Assembly: GCF_000015165.1 (NCBI RefSeq)
Contig: NC_009485.1
Location: 4,297,501 to 4,361,500, forward strand
Origin: Bradyrhizobium sp. BTAi1
Lineage (GTDB): Bacteria > Pseudomonadota > Alphaproteobacteria > Rhizobiales > Xanthobacteraceae
Direction of reading: 5' to 3'
DNA: 64,000 nucleotides
The position numbers were made by a program, and so were the translations under genes. Below, one piece after another: positions 35,934 through 43,793 of the stretch. The notes below the pieces were generated by a model, which saw nothing but the letters and a program-made list of their open reading frames with translations, did no database searches and had not been told where the DNA came from. Every line of letters begins with the position of its first letter. Within the stretch, counting starts at the first letter, position 1.

Positions 35934-36551
35934 TTAGCGGTCCGTCGTCCGATCTTGGTCGGGGCTTTGTCCCTGGCCCAGCCCGAGCTTGGCTGCCAGC
36001 TCATCCATGAACACGTCAGCACCATTCCTGTAGAGGGGAACGTAGATGCGGGTGCCGTCGATCGAGGTGATCCGAAGCATGTCCGCCCAGCGCAGTGGGG
36101 ACAGCTGAGCGATGTCCGCAAACTGAATCGAACGCTTGCCGAACACGGAGGCGTCCTGTTCGATCTGCCGCGTGTTCCAGCGGATTGTGACCATGAGTGC
36201 CAAGTACGAGACATAGGCGGTCATCAGCGCAAACGCGATGAGCAGCAGTCTCAGTATCAACATCTGCTGTTCAGCGTCCTGCCTCCCCGAGCCCACGAAG
36301 AAGAAGATGTAGGCAAACAGCAGCGTCAGGACTGTACCAAGACCAATGGCCAGCCGTTCCATCAACCCGACGCGGAGGACCTTCCACTCACCTGCCACGG
36401 CCGGCAACTTGCCTCGTTGAATCCGGGTCAGCACGTGCATAATGACCGCGACGACGACGAACTCAGCGGCGAACCTGAAATGACCGAGCCGCCAAGCGCC
36501 CCACAACAAGGCCGGACAGATGAGGGCGATGGCAAGGAAGCGAATTGTCAT
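35934..36551 (-). CDS. Membrane protein with PH-like C-terminal domain, unknown function
   Basis: A 205-residue protein. Start at the MTIRFLAIAL ATG (36551) with GAGGA upstream; the longer frame adds a soluble non-hydrophobic stretch. It has about four hydrophobic segments (LICPALLWGAWRL, FAAEFVVVAVIMHVL, IGLGTVLTLLFAYIFFFV, LRLLLIAFALMTAYVSYLAL) and then a C-terminal part, FADIAQLSPLRWADMLRITS and YVPLYRNGADVFMDEL, that looks like a bacterial PH-type fold. No family name can be given with certainty. Confidence 0.6.
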   Translation of the reverse strand: MTIRFLAIALICPALLWGAWRLGHFRFAAEFVVVAVIMHVLTRIQRGKLPAVAGEWKVLRVGLMERLAIGLGTVLTLLFAYIFFFVGSGRQDAEQQMLILRLLLIAFALMTAYVSYLALMVTIRWNTRQIEQDASVFGKRSIQFADIAQLSPLRWADMLRITSIDGTRIYVPLYRNGADVFMDELAAKLGLGQGQSPDQDRTTDR

Positions 36552-36773
36552 TCGGCGATCGTCCTCAAAAGGCTCAAGCCGCCGAAACATCTGACAAATG
36601 TTGTTTAAGGAAGAATGCGCCTTCTCGACACGTTTGAAGGCATTCGAGGCGCTGGCCTGGCCGAGTTCATCACACAAGCCGTTCGCCGTCCCGGCTCAAG
36701 GCCGGGACGACAGCGGAGTATGTTTGCGGACGCCCGGCTCACCCCGAAGCAGCCGGCGCAATTCGAATTGCCC

Positions 36774-37793
36774 TCAGCCGTTGCGGTACGTGTAGCTGTA
36801 GCCGTTGATCGCGGGGGCGCCGCCGAGATGGGCGTAGAGCACCTTCGAGCCCTCCGGGAAGTAGCCCTTCTTGACCAGGTCGATCATGCCCTGCATCGAC
36901 TTGCCCTCATAGACCGGGTCGGTGATCATCGCCTCGGTGCGGGCGGCCAGCCGAATGGCCTCGTTGGTCTCGGCGCTCGGGACACCATAGGCCGGATAGG
37001 CGTAGTCTTCGAGGATGACGATCTCGTCGTCGCGCACCTTGCGGCCGAGCTCGACGAGCTCAGCAGTGTTGTCGACGATCTGCCGCACCTGGGTGCGGGT
37101 CTGCTCCGGCGTGCCGGAGGCGTCGATGCCGATGACGCGGTCGGCGCGGCCGTCGGCGGCGAAGCCGACGATCATGCCGGCCTGGGTCGAGCCGGTGACC
37201 ACGCAGACGATGATGTAGTCGAACTTGATGCCCATCTCGGCTTCCTGCGCCCTCACCTCCTCGGCGAAGCCGACATAGCCAAGACCGCCGAACTTGTGCA
37301 CGGAGGCGCCGGCCGGAATGCCGTAGGGCTTGCCGCCGGCATCCTTCACCGACTGGATCGCGTCTTCCCAGCTCTTGCGGATGCCGATGTCGAAGCCGTC
37401 GGGCACGATGCGGCTGTCGGCGCCCATCAGGCGCGTCATCAGGATGTTGCCGACGCGGTCATAGACCGCGTCCTCGTGCGGCACCCAGCTCTCCTGCACC
37501 ACCACGCACTTCATGCCGATCTTGGCCGCGGTCGCCGCCACCATGCGGGTATGGTTGGACTGCACGCCACCGATCGACACCAGCGTGTCGGCATTCGACT
37601 CGATCGCGTCGGGCACGATGTATTCGAGCTTGCGCAGCTTGTTGCCGCCCATCGCGAGGCCGGAATTGCAGTCGTCGCGCTTGGCGTAGATCTGCACCTT
37701 GCCGCCGAGCGCCGCGGTCAGGCGCGGGAGATGCTCGATCGGGGTCGCGCCGAAGGTGAGTGGATACTTCTTGAACTTGTCGAGCCGAAGCAC
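36774..37793 (-). CDS. acdS: 1-aminocyclopropane-1-carboxylate deaminase
   Basis: A 339-residue PLP enzyme converting ACC, the plant ethylene precursor, to 2-oxobutyrate and ammonia. Near the N-terminus it has the PLP lysine in GGNKLRK (K52), the Ser of GGVQSNHT, and DPVYEGKSM with the Tyr-Glu pair of true ACC deaminases. YAHLGG has the Leu characteristic of AcdS; D-cysteine desulfhydrases have other residues there. Length and sequence match Pseudomonas AcdS closely by recollection. Divergent from an Lrp-type regulator, the usual arrangement. Lowers ethylene in plant hosts. Confidence 0.93.
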   Translation of the reverse strand: MLRLDKFKKYPLTFGATPIEHLPRLTAALGGKVQIYAKRDDCNSGLAMGGNKLRKLEYIVPDAIESNADTLVSIGGVQSNHTRMVAATAAKIGMKCVVVQESWVPHEDAVYDRVGNILMTRLMGADSRIVPDGFDIGIRKSWEDAIQSVKDAGGKPYGIPAGASVHKFGGLGYVGFAEEVRAQEAEMGIKFDYIIVCVVTGSTQAGMIVGFAADGRADRVIGIDASGTPEQTRTQVRQIVDNTAELVELGRKVRDDEIVILEDYAYPAYGVPSAETNEAIRLAARTEAMITDPVYEGKSMQGMIDLVKKGYFPEGSKVLYAHLGGAPAINGYSYTYRNG

Positions 37794-37938
37794 GGGATCT
37801 CTCCGTGGATGGGTGAAAGGGCCGCGGAAACATACGAGAAAGCCTGAGAAAGGTGCTCTCTTTATTGGCCTCTTCTTTCGTGCTTACGTCGGAGATGAGC
37901 CATTATGGCGAAATTTCCTCTCGCTAGATCGTCTATTG

Positions 37939-38415
37939 ATGAAAGAAACTTCCGAGCCCGTTCTCGACCGCGTCGACCGCCGCATTCTGCAGCTGCTGCA
38001 GAAGGATGGCCGCATGAGCAATGCCGAGCTGGCGGCCGCGGTCCATGTCAGCCCCGCGACCTGCCATCGCCGCACCCAGCGCCTGTTCGAGGAGGGCTAC
38101 ATCAGAAGCGTGCGCGCGCAGATCGCGCCCGAGAAGGTCGAGCGTAGCGCGCTGGTGCTGGTCGGTGTCGTGCTCGACCGCTCGACGCCGGAGAGTTTTC
38201 GCACCTTCGAGGCCGCGATCCGCAAGCTGAAATTCGTGCTCGACTGCCATCTGGTCGCGGGCGATTTCGACTTCTTCCTGAAGATCCGCGTCCGCGACAT
38301 GCAGGACTTCAACCGCATGCACGGCGATCAGCTGATCTCATTGCCCGGCGTGCGCCAGACGCGCACCTTCTTCGTGATGAAGGAGGTGGTCGACAATGCG
38401 CCGCTCGATTTCTAA
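37939..38415 (+). CDS. acdR: Lrp/AsnC-family regulator of acdS
   Basis: A 158-residue regulator. The N-terminal winged helix (VLDRVDRRILQLLQKDGRMS, then ELAAAVHVSPATCHRRTQRL) is followed by the RAM effector domain (LVAGDFDFFLKIRVRDMQDF). I chose the ATG at 37939, which starts the normal Lrp length; the longest frame would include the acdS promoter region. Divergent from acdS with 145 bp between. AcdR-type proteins activate acdS in response to ACC or leucine, so the assignment rests on context. Confidence 0.88.
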   Translation: MKETSEPVLDRVDRRILQLLQKDGRMSNAELAAAVHVSPATCHRRTQRLFEEGYIRSVRAQIAPEKVERSALVLVGVVLDRSTPESFRTFEAAIRKLKFVLDCHLVAGDFDFFLKIRVRDMQDFNRMHGDQLISLPGVRQTRTFFVMKEVVDNAPLDF

Positions 38416-38506
38416 GCGGGTCGCGGATTGAACCGAGGCCGCCACACCGGCGACTTACCAGCGCGTGAGCTCGCTCACCTCAGCAACGGACATGGCGGAG
38501 ATCCTG

Positions 38507-39409
38507 ATGAAGAGGTTGTTGGCTGTTGCCGCGCTGGTGCTGGCGAGCAGCGCCGCGCACGCGCAATACGTCATCGAATATGGCGGCAACACCATCCGCA
38601 TCGATCCGGAGCGCGGCACGGTGTCGATCCCAGGCGTCTACGACAATACCGAGCAGAAAAAGGCAAAGAAGACCAAGCGCGAGCAGGATGCGACGCGCAA
38701 ATCGCCGGCAGCAGCAGACAAGCCCGCCCAGGCGCCTGCCGAGGCGGCGGTCACGCCGGCACCTCCGCCTCAGCCGCCAGCGACAGCTGCCACTGCGCCT
38801 GCACCCGCTCCCGCCACGACAGCTGCCGCCCCCGCAAGCCTGCCACCGGCGCCAGCTCCGGCGGCGCCGGTGCAGGCCGCCGCTCCGGCGGTTCCATTGC
38901 CGGCGGCTCCCCTCGACCCAGTTCCGCCAGCACAAGCGGTTGCCGCGCCAGTCGCACCGGCCGCTGCCGCACCCACGGCAACGGCGCCGGTGACGCCGCC
39001 GGTTGCTCCTGCGGCGGTGCCTGGGCCGGCTCCAGCTCCGTCCGCGGTCACGACAGCCGCGCTGCCGCCGTCGCCCGCGCCCGCAGCGTCGCAGGATCCG
39101 AACTCGCCGATCGGCATCTGGCTGACGGAGGAGAAGGAAGGCAAGATCCGCATCGAGCCGTGCGGCGCCAATCTCTGTGGCTATTCGATCGACGCGAAGA
39201 CCAACCAGAATGGCGAGCAGATCCTGATCAACATGCGCCCGAGCGACAAGTCGCAGGAGAAGAAGTGGAGCGGCCGCATCTTCGATCCCAACAGCGGCAG
39301 CACCTACGATTCGACCATCGCGTTGAAGGGCTCGAACAGCCTGCGCGTGCAGGGCTGCGCCTTTGGCGGCATGTTCTGCGGCGGCCAAACCTGGACGCGG
39401 GTGAACTGA
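38507..39409 (+). CDS. Exported DUF2147-domain protein with long Ala/Pro linker
   Basis: A 300-residue protein. The signal peptide (MKRLLAVAALVLASSAAHAQ) has GGAG 8 bases upstream of this ATG. After about 40 polar residues comes a long Ala/Pro/Thr-rich linker (about residues 65-205), then the globular domain: PNSPIGIWLTEEKEGKIRIE, CGANLCGYSI, and SGRIFDPNSGSTYDS with the C-terminal FGGMFCGGQTW. This matches the DUF2147 fold, a periplasmic barrel of unknown function. The linker probably reaches across the periplasm. Confidence 0.8.
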   Translation: MKRLLAVAALVLASSAAHAQYVIEYGGNTIRIDPERGTVSIPGVYDNTEQKKAKKTKREQDATRKSPAAADKPAQAPAEAAVTPAPPPQPPATAATAPAPAPATTAAAPASLPPAPAPAAPVQAAAPAVPLPAAPLDPVPPAQAVAAPVAPAAAAPTATAPVTPPVAPAAVPGPAPAPSAVTTAALPPSPAPAASQDPNSPIGIWLTEEKEGKIRIEPCGANLCGYSIDAKTNQNGEQILINMRPSDKSQEKKWSGRIFDPNSGSTYDSTIALKGSNSLRVQGCAFGGMFCGGQTWTRVN

Positions 39410-39479
39410 GCGCAGCGCTCGCTGCCGACAACGAGCGCGCGGCCCTGCGACCGCGCACTCGCATTTCGTCAGAGGCCGC

Positions 39480-39884
39480 TCAGCCGACCGGTGTGGCGTA
39501 TTCCTCGTCGGTGACGTGCTCCATCCAGTTCGAATAGACGCCGTCGAGCGCCTCCTGCATCGCGATATGCGTCATCTCATTGTCCGGCGAGGCGCCGTGC
39601 CAGTGCTTCTCACCCGGCGGGATGAAGATCACGTCGCCCGGCCGGATCTCGCGCACCGGTCCGCCCTTGGCCTGGATGCGGCCGATCCCGGAGATCACAT
39701 AGAGTGTCTGCCCGAGCGGATGGGTGTGCCAAGCGGTGCGCGCGCCCGGCGCGAACGAGACGCGCGAGGCATTGAGCCGTGCCGGTGCCGGCGCCATGAT
39801 CAGCGGATCCTGCAGCACGTTGCCGGTGAAGTATTCGGCGGGCGCCCGGCGCGTCGCGCGCGAGCCTGCGGGGTGGAAATCCAT
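39480..39884 (-). CDS. Cupin-domain protein
   Basis: A 134-residue single-domain cupin. Motif 1 is PGARTAWHTHPLGQTLYVISG with the metal His pair, and motif 2 is IRPGDVIFIPPGEKHWHGAS. Resembles small metal-dependent cupins such as the cupin-type mandelonitrile lyases and similar small enzymes. It lies 27 bp downstream of the RraA-like gene on the same strand, so the two probably act in one catabolic pathway. Confidence 0.85.
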   Translation of the reverse strand: MDFHPAGSRATRRAPAEYFTGNVLQDPLIMAPAPARLNASRVSFAPGARTAWHTHPLGQTLYVISGIGRIQAKGGPVREIRPGDVIFIPPGEKHWHGASPDNEMTHIAMQEALDGVYSNWMEHVTDEEYATPVG

Positions 39885-39911
39885 AATGTGCCTTTCTGCG
39901 GCTGTTCGAGC

Positions 39912-40610
39912 TTACTTCTTCGACGCGGCGTAGCGCGCCTTGGTCTCGGCATTCATCGGATAGAGGCCCGGCAGCACCGCGCCCTTGTTCACCTCGTCGA
40001 CGATCCAGGCCTCCATGCGCTCCTGCTCCGGCCCTTCGGCGAGCACGTGATCGAGCATCGCCTGCGGGATCAGCACCGCACCGTCCTGGTCGGCGACGAC
40101 CACATCGTTCGGGAACACCGCAACGCCGCCGCAGCCGATCGCCTCGCCCCAGCCGACAAAGGTCAGGCCCGCGACGGAGGGCGGCGCCGCATAGCCGTCG
40201 CACCACACCGGCAGGCCGGTGCCGAGCACGCCTTCGAGGTCACGCACGACGCCATCGGTGATCAGCGCGGTGACGCCGCGCTTGACCATGCGCGCGCAGA
40301 GAATGTCGCCGAAGATGCCGGCGTCCTTGACGCCCATCGCGTCGACGACCGCGATGCAGCCCTCGGGCATGGCCTCGATCGCAGTGCGGGTCGAGATCGG
40401 CGACGACCAGGATTCCGGCGTCGCGAGATCCTCGCGCGCCGGAACGAAGCGCAAGGTGAAGGCGGGACCGACCAGCCGCTTCTGTCCCGGACGCAGCGGC
40501 TTCGCGCCCCGCATCCAGACATTGCGCAACCCCTTCTTCAGCAGGACCGTGGTGATGGTCGCGGTGGTGACCTGGGACAGGGTGGCGATGGCTTCGGGAG
40601 TGAGGGACAT
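39912..40610 (-). CDS. RraA-family / 4-carboxy-4-hydroxy-2-oxoadipate aldolase-like protein
   Basis: A 232-residue RraA-fold protein. Start at MSLTPEAIATL (40610); the longer frame is Cys/Arg-rich and unlikely. Motifs include PGQKRLVGPAFTL, VVDAMGVKDAGIFGDILC, ITDGVVRDL and VFPNDVVVADQDGAVLIP, which carry the Arg and Asp used for substrate and metal binding in HMG/CHA aldolases. RraA proper inhibits RNase E; members with catabolic neighbours are usually aldolases or decarboxylases of 2-oxo acids. The neighbouring cupin suggests catabolism. Confidence 0.82.
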   Translation of the reverse strand: MSLTPEAIATLSQVTTATITTVLLKKGLRNVWMRGAKPLRPGQKRLVGPAFTLRFVPAREDLATPESWSSPISTRTAIEAMPEGCIAVVDAMGVKDAGIFGDILCARMVKRGVTALITDGVVRDLEGVLGTGLPVWCDGYAAPPSVAGLTFVGWGEAIGCGGVAVFPNDVVVADQDGAVLIPQAMLDHVLAEGPEQERMEAWIVDEVNKGAVLPGLYPMNAETKARYAASKK

Positions 40611-40684
40611 TGTGAGACTGGTGCTCCAACAGGGCTGGCGGAAAAAACAGGCGCATCTTGCGAGCGACGGTCGCGCCGTCAAGG

Positions 40685-40744
40685 GCATGCGCGTGCGCGC
40701 AGCGCATGCGGGGTTGCGCTGCGCCCGATAAAGTTCTCTTATCG
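40685..40744. promoter_or_regulatory. Two inverted repeats in the divergent promoter region
   Basis: The region between the RraA-like gene (left) and pxpB (right) holds GCATGCGC (40685-40692) with its complement GCGCATGC (40702-40709), and CGATAA (40726-40731) with TTATCG (40739-40744). Both have perfect arms. They could be operators for a local regulator; none is encoded beside them. Confidence 0.4.
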
Positions 40745-40857
40745 CGGGACATGCGATTAATTTATTGAATTTTCGAGAGTTTTTGACTTCGCCCCAATTC
40801 CACTGGCGGCCAAAAGCAGCTAATCAGGAAGCGACATCGCGAACCGTCCCCGAACTC

Positions 40858-41589
40858 ATGGCCGATCCTTTTCCACCTCCACGCCTCCTGCCCAGCGGCG
40901 ACAGCGCTGTGACCGTCGAGTTCAGCCGGACCATCGACGAGACCGCCAACCGCCGCGTGCTCGCGCTTGACCACGCGCTGGCGGCGGCCAGCCTCGCGGG
41001 CATCACCGAGACGGTGCCGACCTATCGCTCGCTGCTGGTGCACTACGATCCCTGCGTGATCGATCACGCGACGCTCGGCGCAAATTTGCTGGCTTTGTCG
41101 GCGGGCACGCTCGCGCCGGAGACCGAGGTCAGGCGCTGGCGGGTTCCGGTCTGCTATGGCGGCGAACACGGCATCGACCTGGAGGATGTCGCCAAGGCGC
41201 TGAGCCTGACGCCCGACGAGGTCGTCGCCCGCCACGTCGCCGCGACCTATCGGGTCGCGATGATCGGCTTCACGCCCGGCTGGTCCTATCTGTCCGGCCT
41301 CGATCCCACGCTGCAGATGTCGCGCCGGCAGAACCCGCGCCTCGCGACGCCGCCGGGCATTGTCGCGATCGGCGGCATCCAGACCGGCATCCAGTGCCTC
41401 GCCGGCCCGTGCGGCTGGCACCTGCTCGGGCGCACCGCGATGCGCACCTTTCAGCTTCATCGCCAGCCCACCTTCCTGCTCGAGCCGGGCGACGAGGTCA
41501 GCTTCACCGCCGTGGACGCCAAGATGTTTGCCGAACAGGAGCGCGCTGCCGAGGGCGGCGAGTTGATCGCCGAGCGGATTGCGGCATGA
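40858..41589 (+). CDS. pxpB: 5-oxoprolinase subunit B
   Basis: A 243-residue subunit (YbgJ/KipI family) of the ATP-dependent 5-oxoprolinase PxpABC, which recycles pyroglutamate to glutamate. Start at MADPFPPPRLL (40858), which gives the family length; the longer frame adds 31 unrelated residues. Motifs: LLPSGDSAVTVEF at the start, FTPGWSYLSGLDP, PGIVAIGGIQTGIQ and PCGWHLLGRT. Stop overlaps pxpC start (ATGA). Confidence 0.92.
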   Translation: MADPFPPPRLLPSGDSAVTVEFSRTIDETANRRVLALDHALAAASLAGITETVPTYRSLLVHYDPCVIDHATLGANLLALSAGTLAPETEVRRWRVPVCYGGEHGIDLEDVAKALSLTPDEVVARHVAATYRVAMIGFTPGWSYLSGLDPTLQMSRRQNPRLATPPGIVAIGGIQTGIQCLAGPCGWHLLGRTAMRTFQLHRQPTFLLEPGDEVSFTAVDAKMFAEQERAAEGGELIAERIAA

Positions 41590-42635
41590 GCACGCTGGTC
41601 GTCGCACAGATCGGTCCGGCAAGCTCGGTCCAGGACGGCGGCAGGTTCGGCGCGCAGCGCTACGGGCTGACCCCATCGGGCGCGATGGACAAGCTGTCGC
41701 TGGCGGCAGCAAATAGTCTGGTCGGCAACGCGCTGCTGGCGGCCGCGATCGAGATCGGTCCATTCGGCGCGACGTTCACAGCGAAAGGCGGTTCCGTGCG
41801 CGTCGCCCTCTCCGGCGCGCCCCGGCCTGCCGATGTTGCCAAGCGCCAGGTCGAGATGAATACGTCGGTGACGCTGAGCGAGGGAGAAAAGCTGACGCTC
41901 GGATTCGCGCGCGGTGGCTCATTCAGCTATCTCGCCATCGCAGGCGGCATCAGCGGCGAGCCGATGTTCAACAGCCTCTCGGTCAATGCGCGCGCCGGGC
42001 TCGGCAGCCCCTATCCTCGGCCGTTGCAGTCGGGCGATGTCTTCGAGGTCGCCCCCGCCGGCGACGCGCCGGAGCTGCGCCTCGAACTGCCCAAGGCGGG
42101 CGGCCCCATCCGCGTCGTGATGGGACCGCAGGACGACGAGTTCAGCGACGAGATGAAGGCGCAGTTCCTGGGCAGCGACTGGACGATCTCGGCGACCAGC
42201 GACCGCATGGGCTACCGCCTCGAGGGTCCGCCCATCCGCCATTTGCACGGCCACAACATCGTCTCCGACGGCACCGTGGATGGCAGCATCCAGGTTCCCG
42301 GCAACGGCGCGCCGATCGTGCTGATGGCCGACCGCGGCACCAGCGGCGGCTATCCGAAGATCGCGACCGTGATCACGGCCGATTTTGGCCGTCTGGCGCA
42401 GACGCCCGCCGGCACGCCGTTTCGCTTCAAGGCCGTCAGCATGGCGGAGGCACAGGCCGAGCTGCGAAGGTACAAGGATCTGTTGCGCAGCCTGCCCGGC
42501 CGCGTCACCGAGCTTACGAGCAGCGCCTTCAACATTGATGCCCTGTTCACGGCCAATGTGGCCGGCCACGCGGTCAGCGCAACTGATGTCACCACATGGC
42601 CCGGATTGGCGCTCGATTCATCTGATCACCCCTGA
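41586..42635 (+). CDS. pxpC: 5-oxoprolinase subunit C
   Basis: A 349-residue subunit (YbgK/KipA family). Start at ATG 41586, overlapping pxpB by 4 bp. Motifs: the GPASSVQDGGRFGAQRYGL start, GAMDKLSLAAANSLVGN, LAIAGGISGE and VMADRGTSGGYPKIATV. PxpB and PxpC form the carboxylase-like part that activates 5-oxoproline with ATP before PxpA acts. Confidence 0.93.
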   Translation: MSTLVVAQIGPASSVQDGGRFGAQRYGLTPSGAMDKLSLAAANSLVGNALLAAAIEIGPFGATFTAKGGSVRVALSGAPRPADVAKRQVEMNTSVTLSEGEKLTLGFARGGSFSYLAIAGGISGEPMFNSLSVNARAGLGSPYPRPLQSGDVFEVAPAGDAPELRLELPKAGGPIRVVMGPQDDEFSDEMKAQFLGSDWTISATSDRMGYRLEGPPIRHLHGHNIVSDGTVDGSIQVPGNGAPIVLMADRGTSGGYPKIATVITADFGRLAQTPAGTPFRFKAVSMAEAQAELRRYKDLLRSLPGRVTELTSSAFNIDALFTANVAGHAVSATDVTTWPGLALDSSDHP

Positions 42636-42668
42636 CGCTTCGGACCCAGCAACGCGCGGAGCCCTGAC

Positions 42669-43442
42669 ATGACCAGCACCGTCGACCTGAACTGCGACCT
42701 CGGAGAAAGCTTCGGCCCGTGGGAGATGGGCAATGACGCCGCGATGATCGAGTTGGCGACGTCGGTCAACGTCGCCTGCGGCTTTCATGCCGGCGATGCC
42801 GACATCATGCGCAGGACGGTCGAGATGGCCAAGTCCAAGGGCGTCAGCGTCGGCGCGCATCCCGGCTATCGCGATCTGCACGGCTTCGGCCGGCGCCCGG
42901 TGCCCGGCCTGACATCATCGGAGATCGAGAACCTCGTCGCCTATCAGATCGGCGCGCTGCAGGCGATCGCCACCGCCGCCGGCCACAAGGTCACGCATGT
43001 GAAGGCGCATGGTGCATTGTCGAACGTCGCCTGCGAGGACGACATGACGGCGAACGCGATCGCCAGGGCGATCAAGGCCGTCGATCCGAGCCTGATCTTC
43101 GTCGTGCTCGCCAACTCGAAGCTGGTGACGGCCGGCGAGAAGGCCAATCTGTCGATGGCGCATGAGGTGTTTGCCGATCGCGCCTATGACGACAACGGCC
43201 TCTTGGTGTCGCGCAGCAAGCCGGGCGCGGTGCTGCACGACCCCAAGCAGATCGCCGATCGGGTCGTACGCATGGTTCAGGACGGGGCCGTGGTGTCGGT
43301 CACCGGCAAGGTCATGAAGATGCGGACCGACACCGTCTGCATTCACGGCGATACCGCCGGCGCCGTGGAGATTGCGCGCGAGGTGCGCCGCGCCCTCGAC
43401 GCCGCCGGTATCGAGGTCGCGCCGTTCAAGACGGCGGCGTGA
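42669..43442 (+). CDS. pxpA: 5-oxoprolinase subunit A (LamB/YcsF family)
   Basis: A 257-residue TIM-barrel-like subunit. The N-terminus VDLNCDLGESFGPW and the HAGD and GAHPGYRDLHGFGRR motifs with VKAHGAL are the LamB/YcsF signature. With PxpB and PxpC it hydrolyses 5-oxoproline to glutamate. It is 33 bp downstream of pxpC on the same strand; the B-C-A order and close spacing are typical of the operon. Confidence 0.94.
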   Translation: MTSTVDLNCDLGESFGPWEMGNDAAMIELATSVNVACGFHAGDADIMRRTVEMAKSKGVSVGAHPGYRDLHGFGRRPVPGLTSSEIENLVAYQIGALQAIATAAGHKVTHVKAHGALSNVACEDDMTANAIARAIKAVDPSLIFVVLANSKLVTAGEKANLSMAHEVFADRAYDDNGLLVSRSKPGAVLHDPKQIADRVVRMVQDGAVVSVTGKVMKMRTDTVCIHGDTAGAVEIAREVRRALDAAGIEVAPFKTAA

Positions 43443-43453
43443 TCATCACGCGT

Positions 43454-43621
43454 TCAGAACGGATGTGTGAACGGCATGCCGAGCGTGATCGCAGCGATCA
43501 GAGCGACGGCGCCATAGAAGGCAACCAGCGCTGCCGTCGTTCCCCGCTCACGCATCGCGCGGCCCTGAGGCATAACGCGGGCCTGAGGCATCTGGCGCGA
43601 GGCCGTCGTGATGGTCTGCAT
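43454..43621 (-). CDS. Small membrane protein, 55 residues
   Basis: ATG at 43621 with AGGAG 7 bases upstream, a strong ribosome-binding site. The product has a polar, Arg/Gln-rich N-terminal half (MQTITTASRQMPQARV) and a hydrophobic helix (TTAALVAFYGAVALIAAITL) followed by GMPFTHPF. A single-span inner-membrane protein of unknown role. It is convergent with pxpA and downstream of the Fe-S flavoreductase gene, from which the hairpin at 43728-43765 separates it. Confidence 0.6.
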   Translation of the reverse strand: MQTITTASRQMPQARVMPQGRAMRERGTTAALVAFYGAVALIAAITLGMPFTHPF

Positions 43622-43727
43622 GGCCGGTCTCCTGAAGTTCCGACCACGAGAAAAGCGTTCTCGCAGCCGAGCGCAAGGCAACCGGCGAAATAACGACAAG
43701 CCCCCTGTTTCGGGTCCGCCTGGGACC

Positions 43728-43765
43728 ATAAAATTCTCAGCCGGGGTTCCGCCTGAGAATTTTAT
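43728..43765. terminator. Perfect 13-bp hairpin after the flavoreductase gene
   Basis: ATAAAATTCTCAG (43728-43740) pairs exactly with CTGAGAATTTTAT (43753-43765) around a 12-base loop, 28 bp beyond the flavoreductase stop. The AT-rich ends give a run of U or A on either strand, so it can act as a bidirectional terminator. Confidence 0.55.
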
Positions 43766-43793
43766 CCGCGGGCTTTCTGCCCGATTCGGATCG

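Noticed and set aside
38480..39388. Minus-strand Arg-rich ORF of 302 residues
   Set aside because: Antisense shadow of the Ala/Pro linker in the DUF2147 protein.
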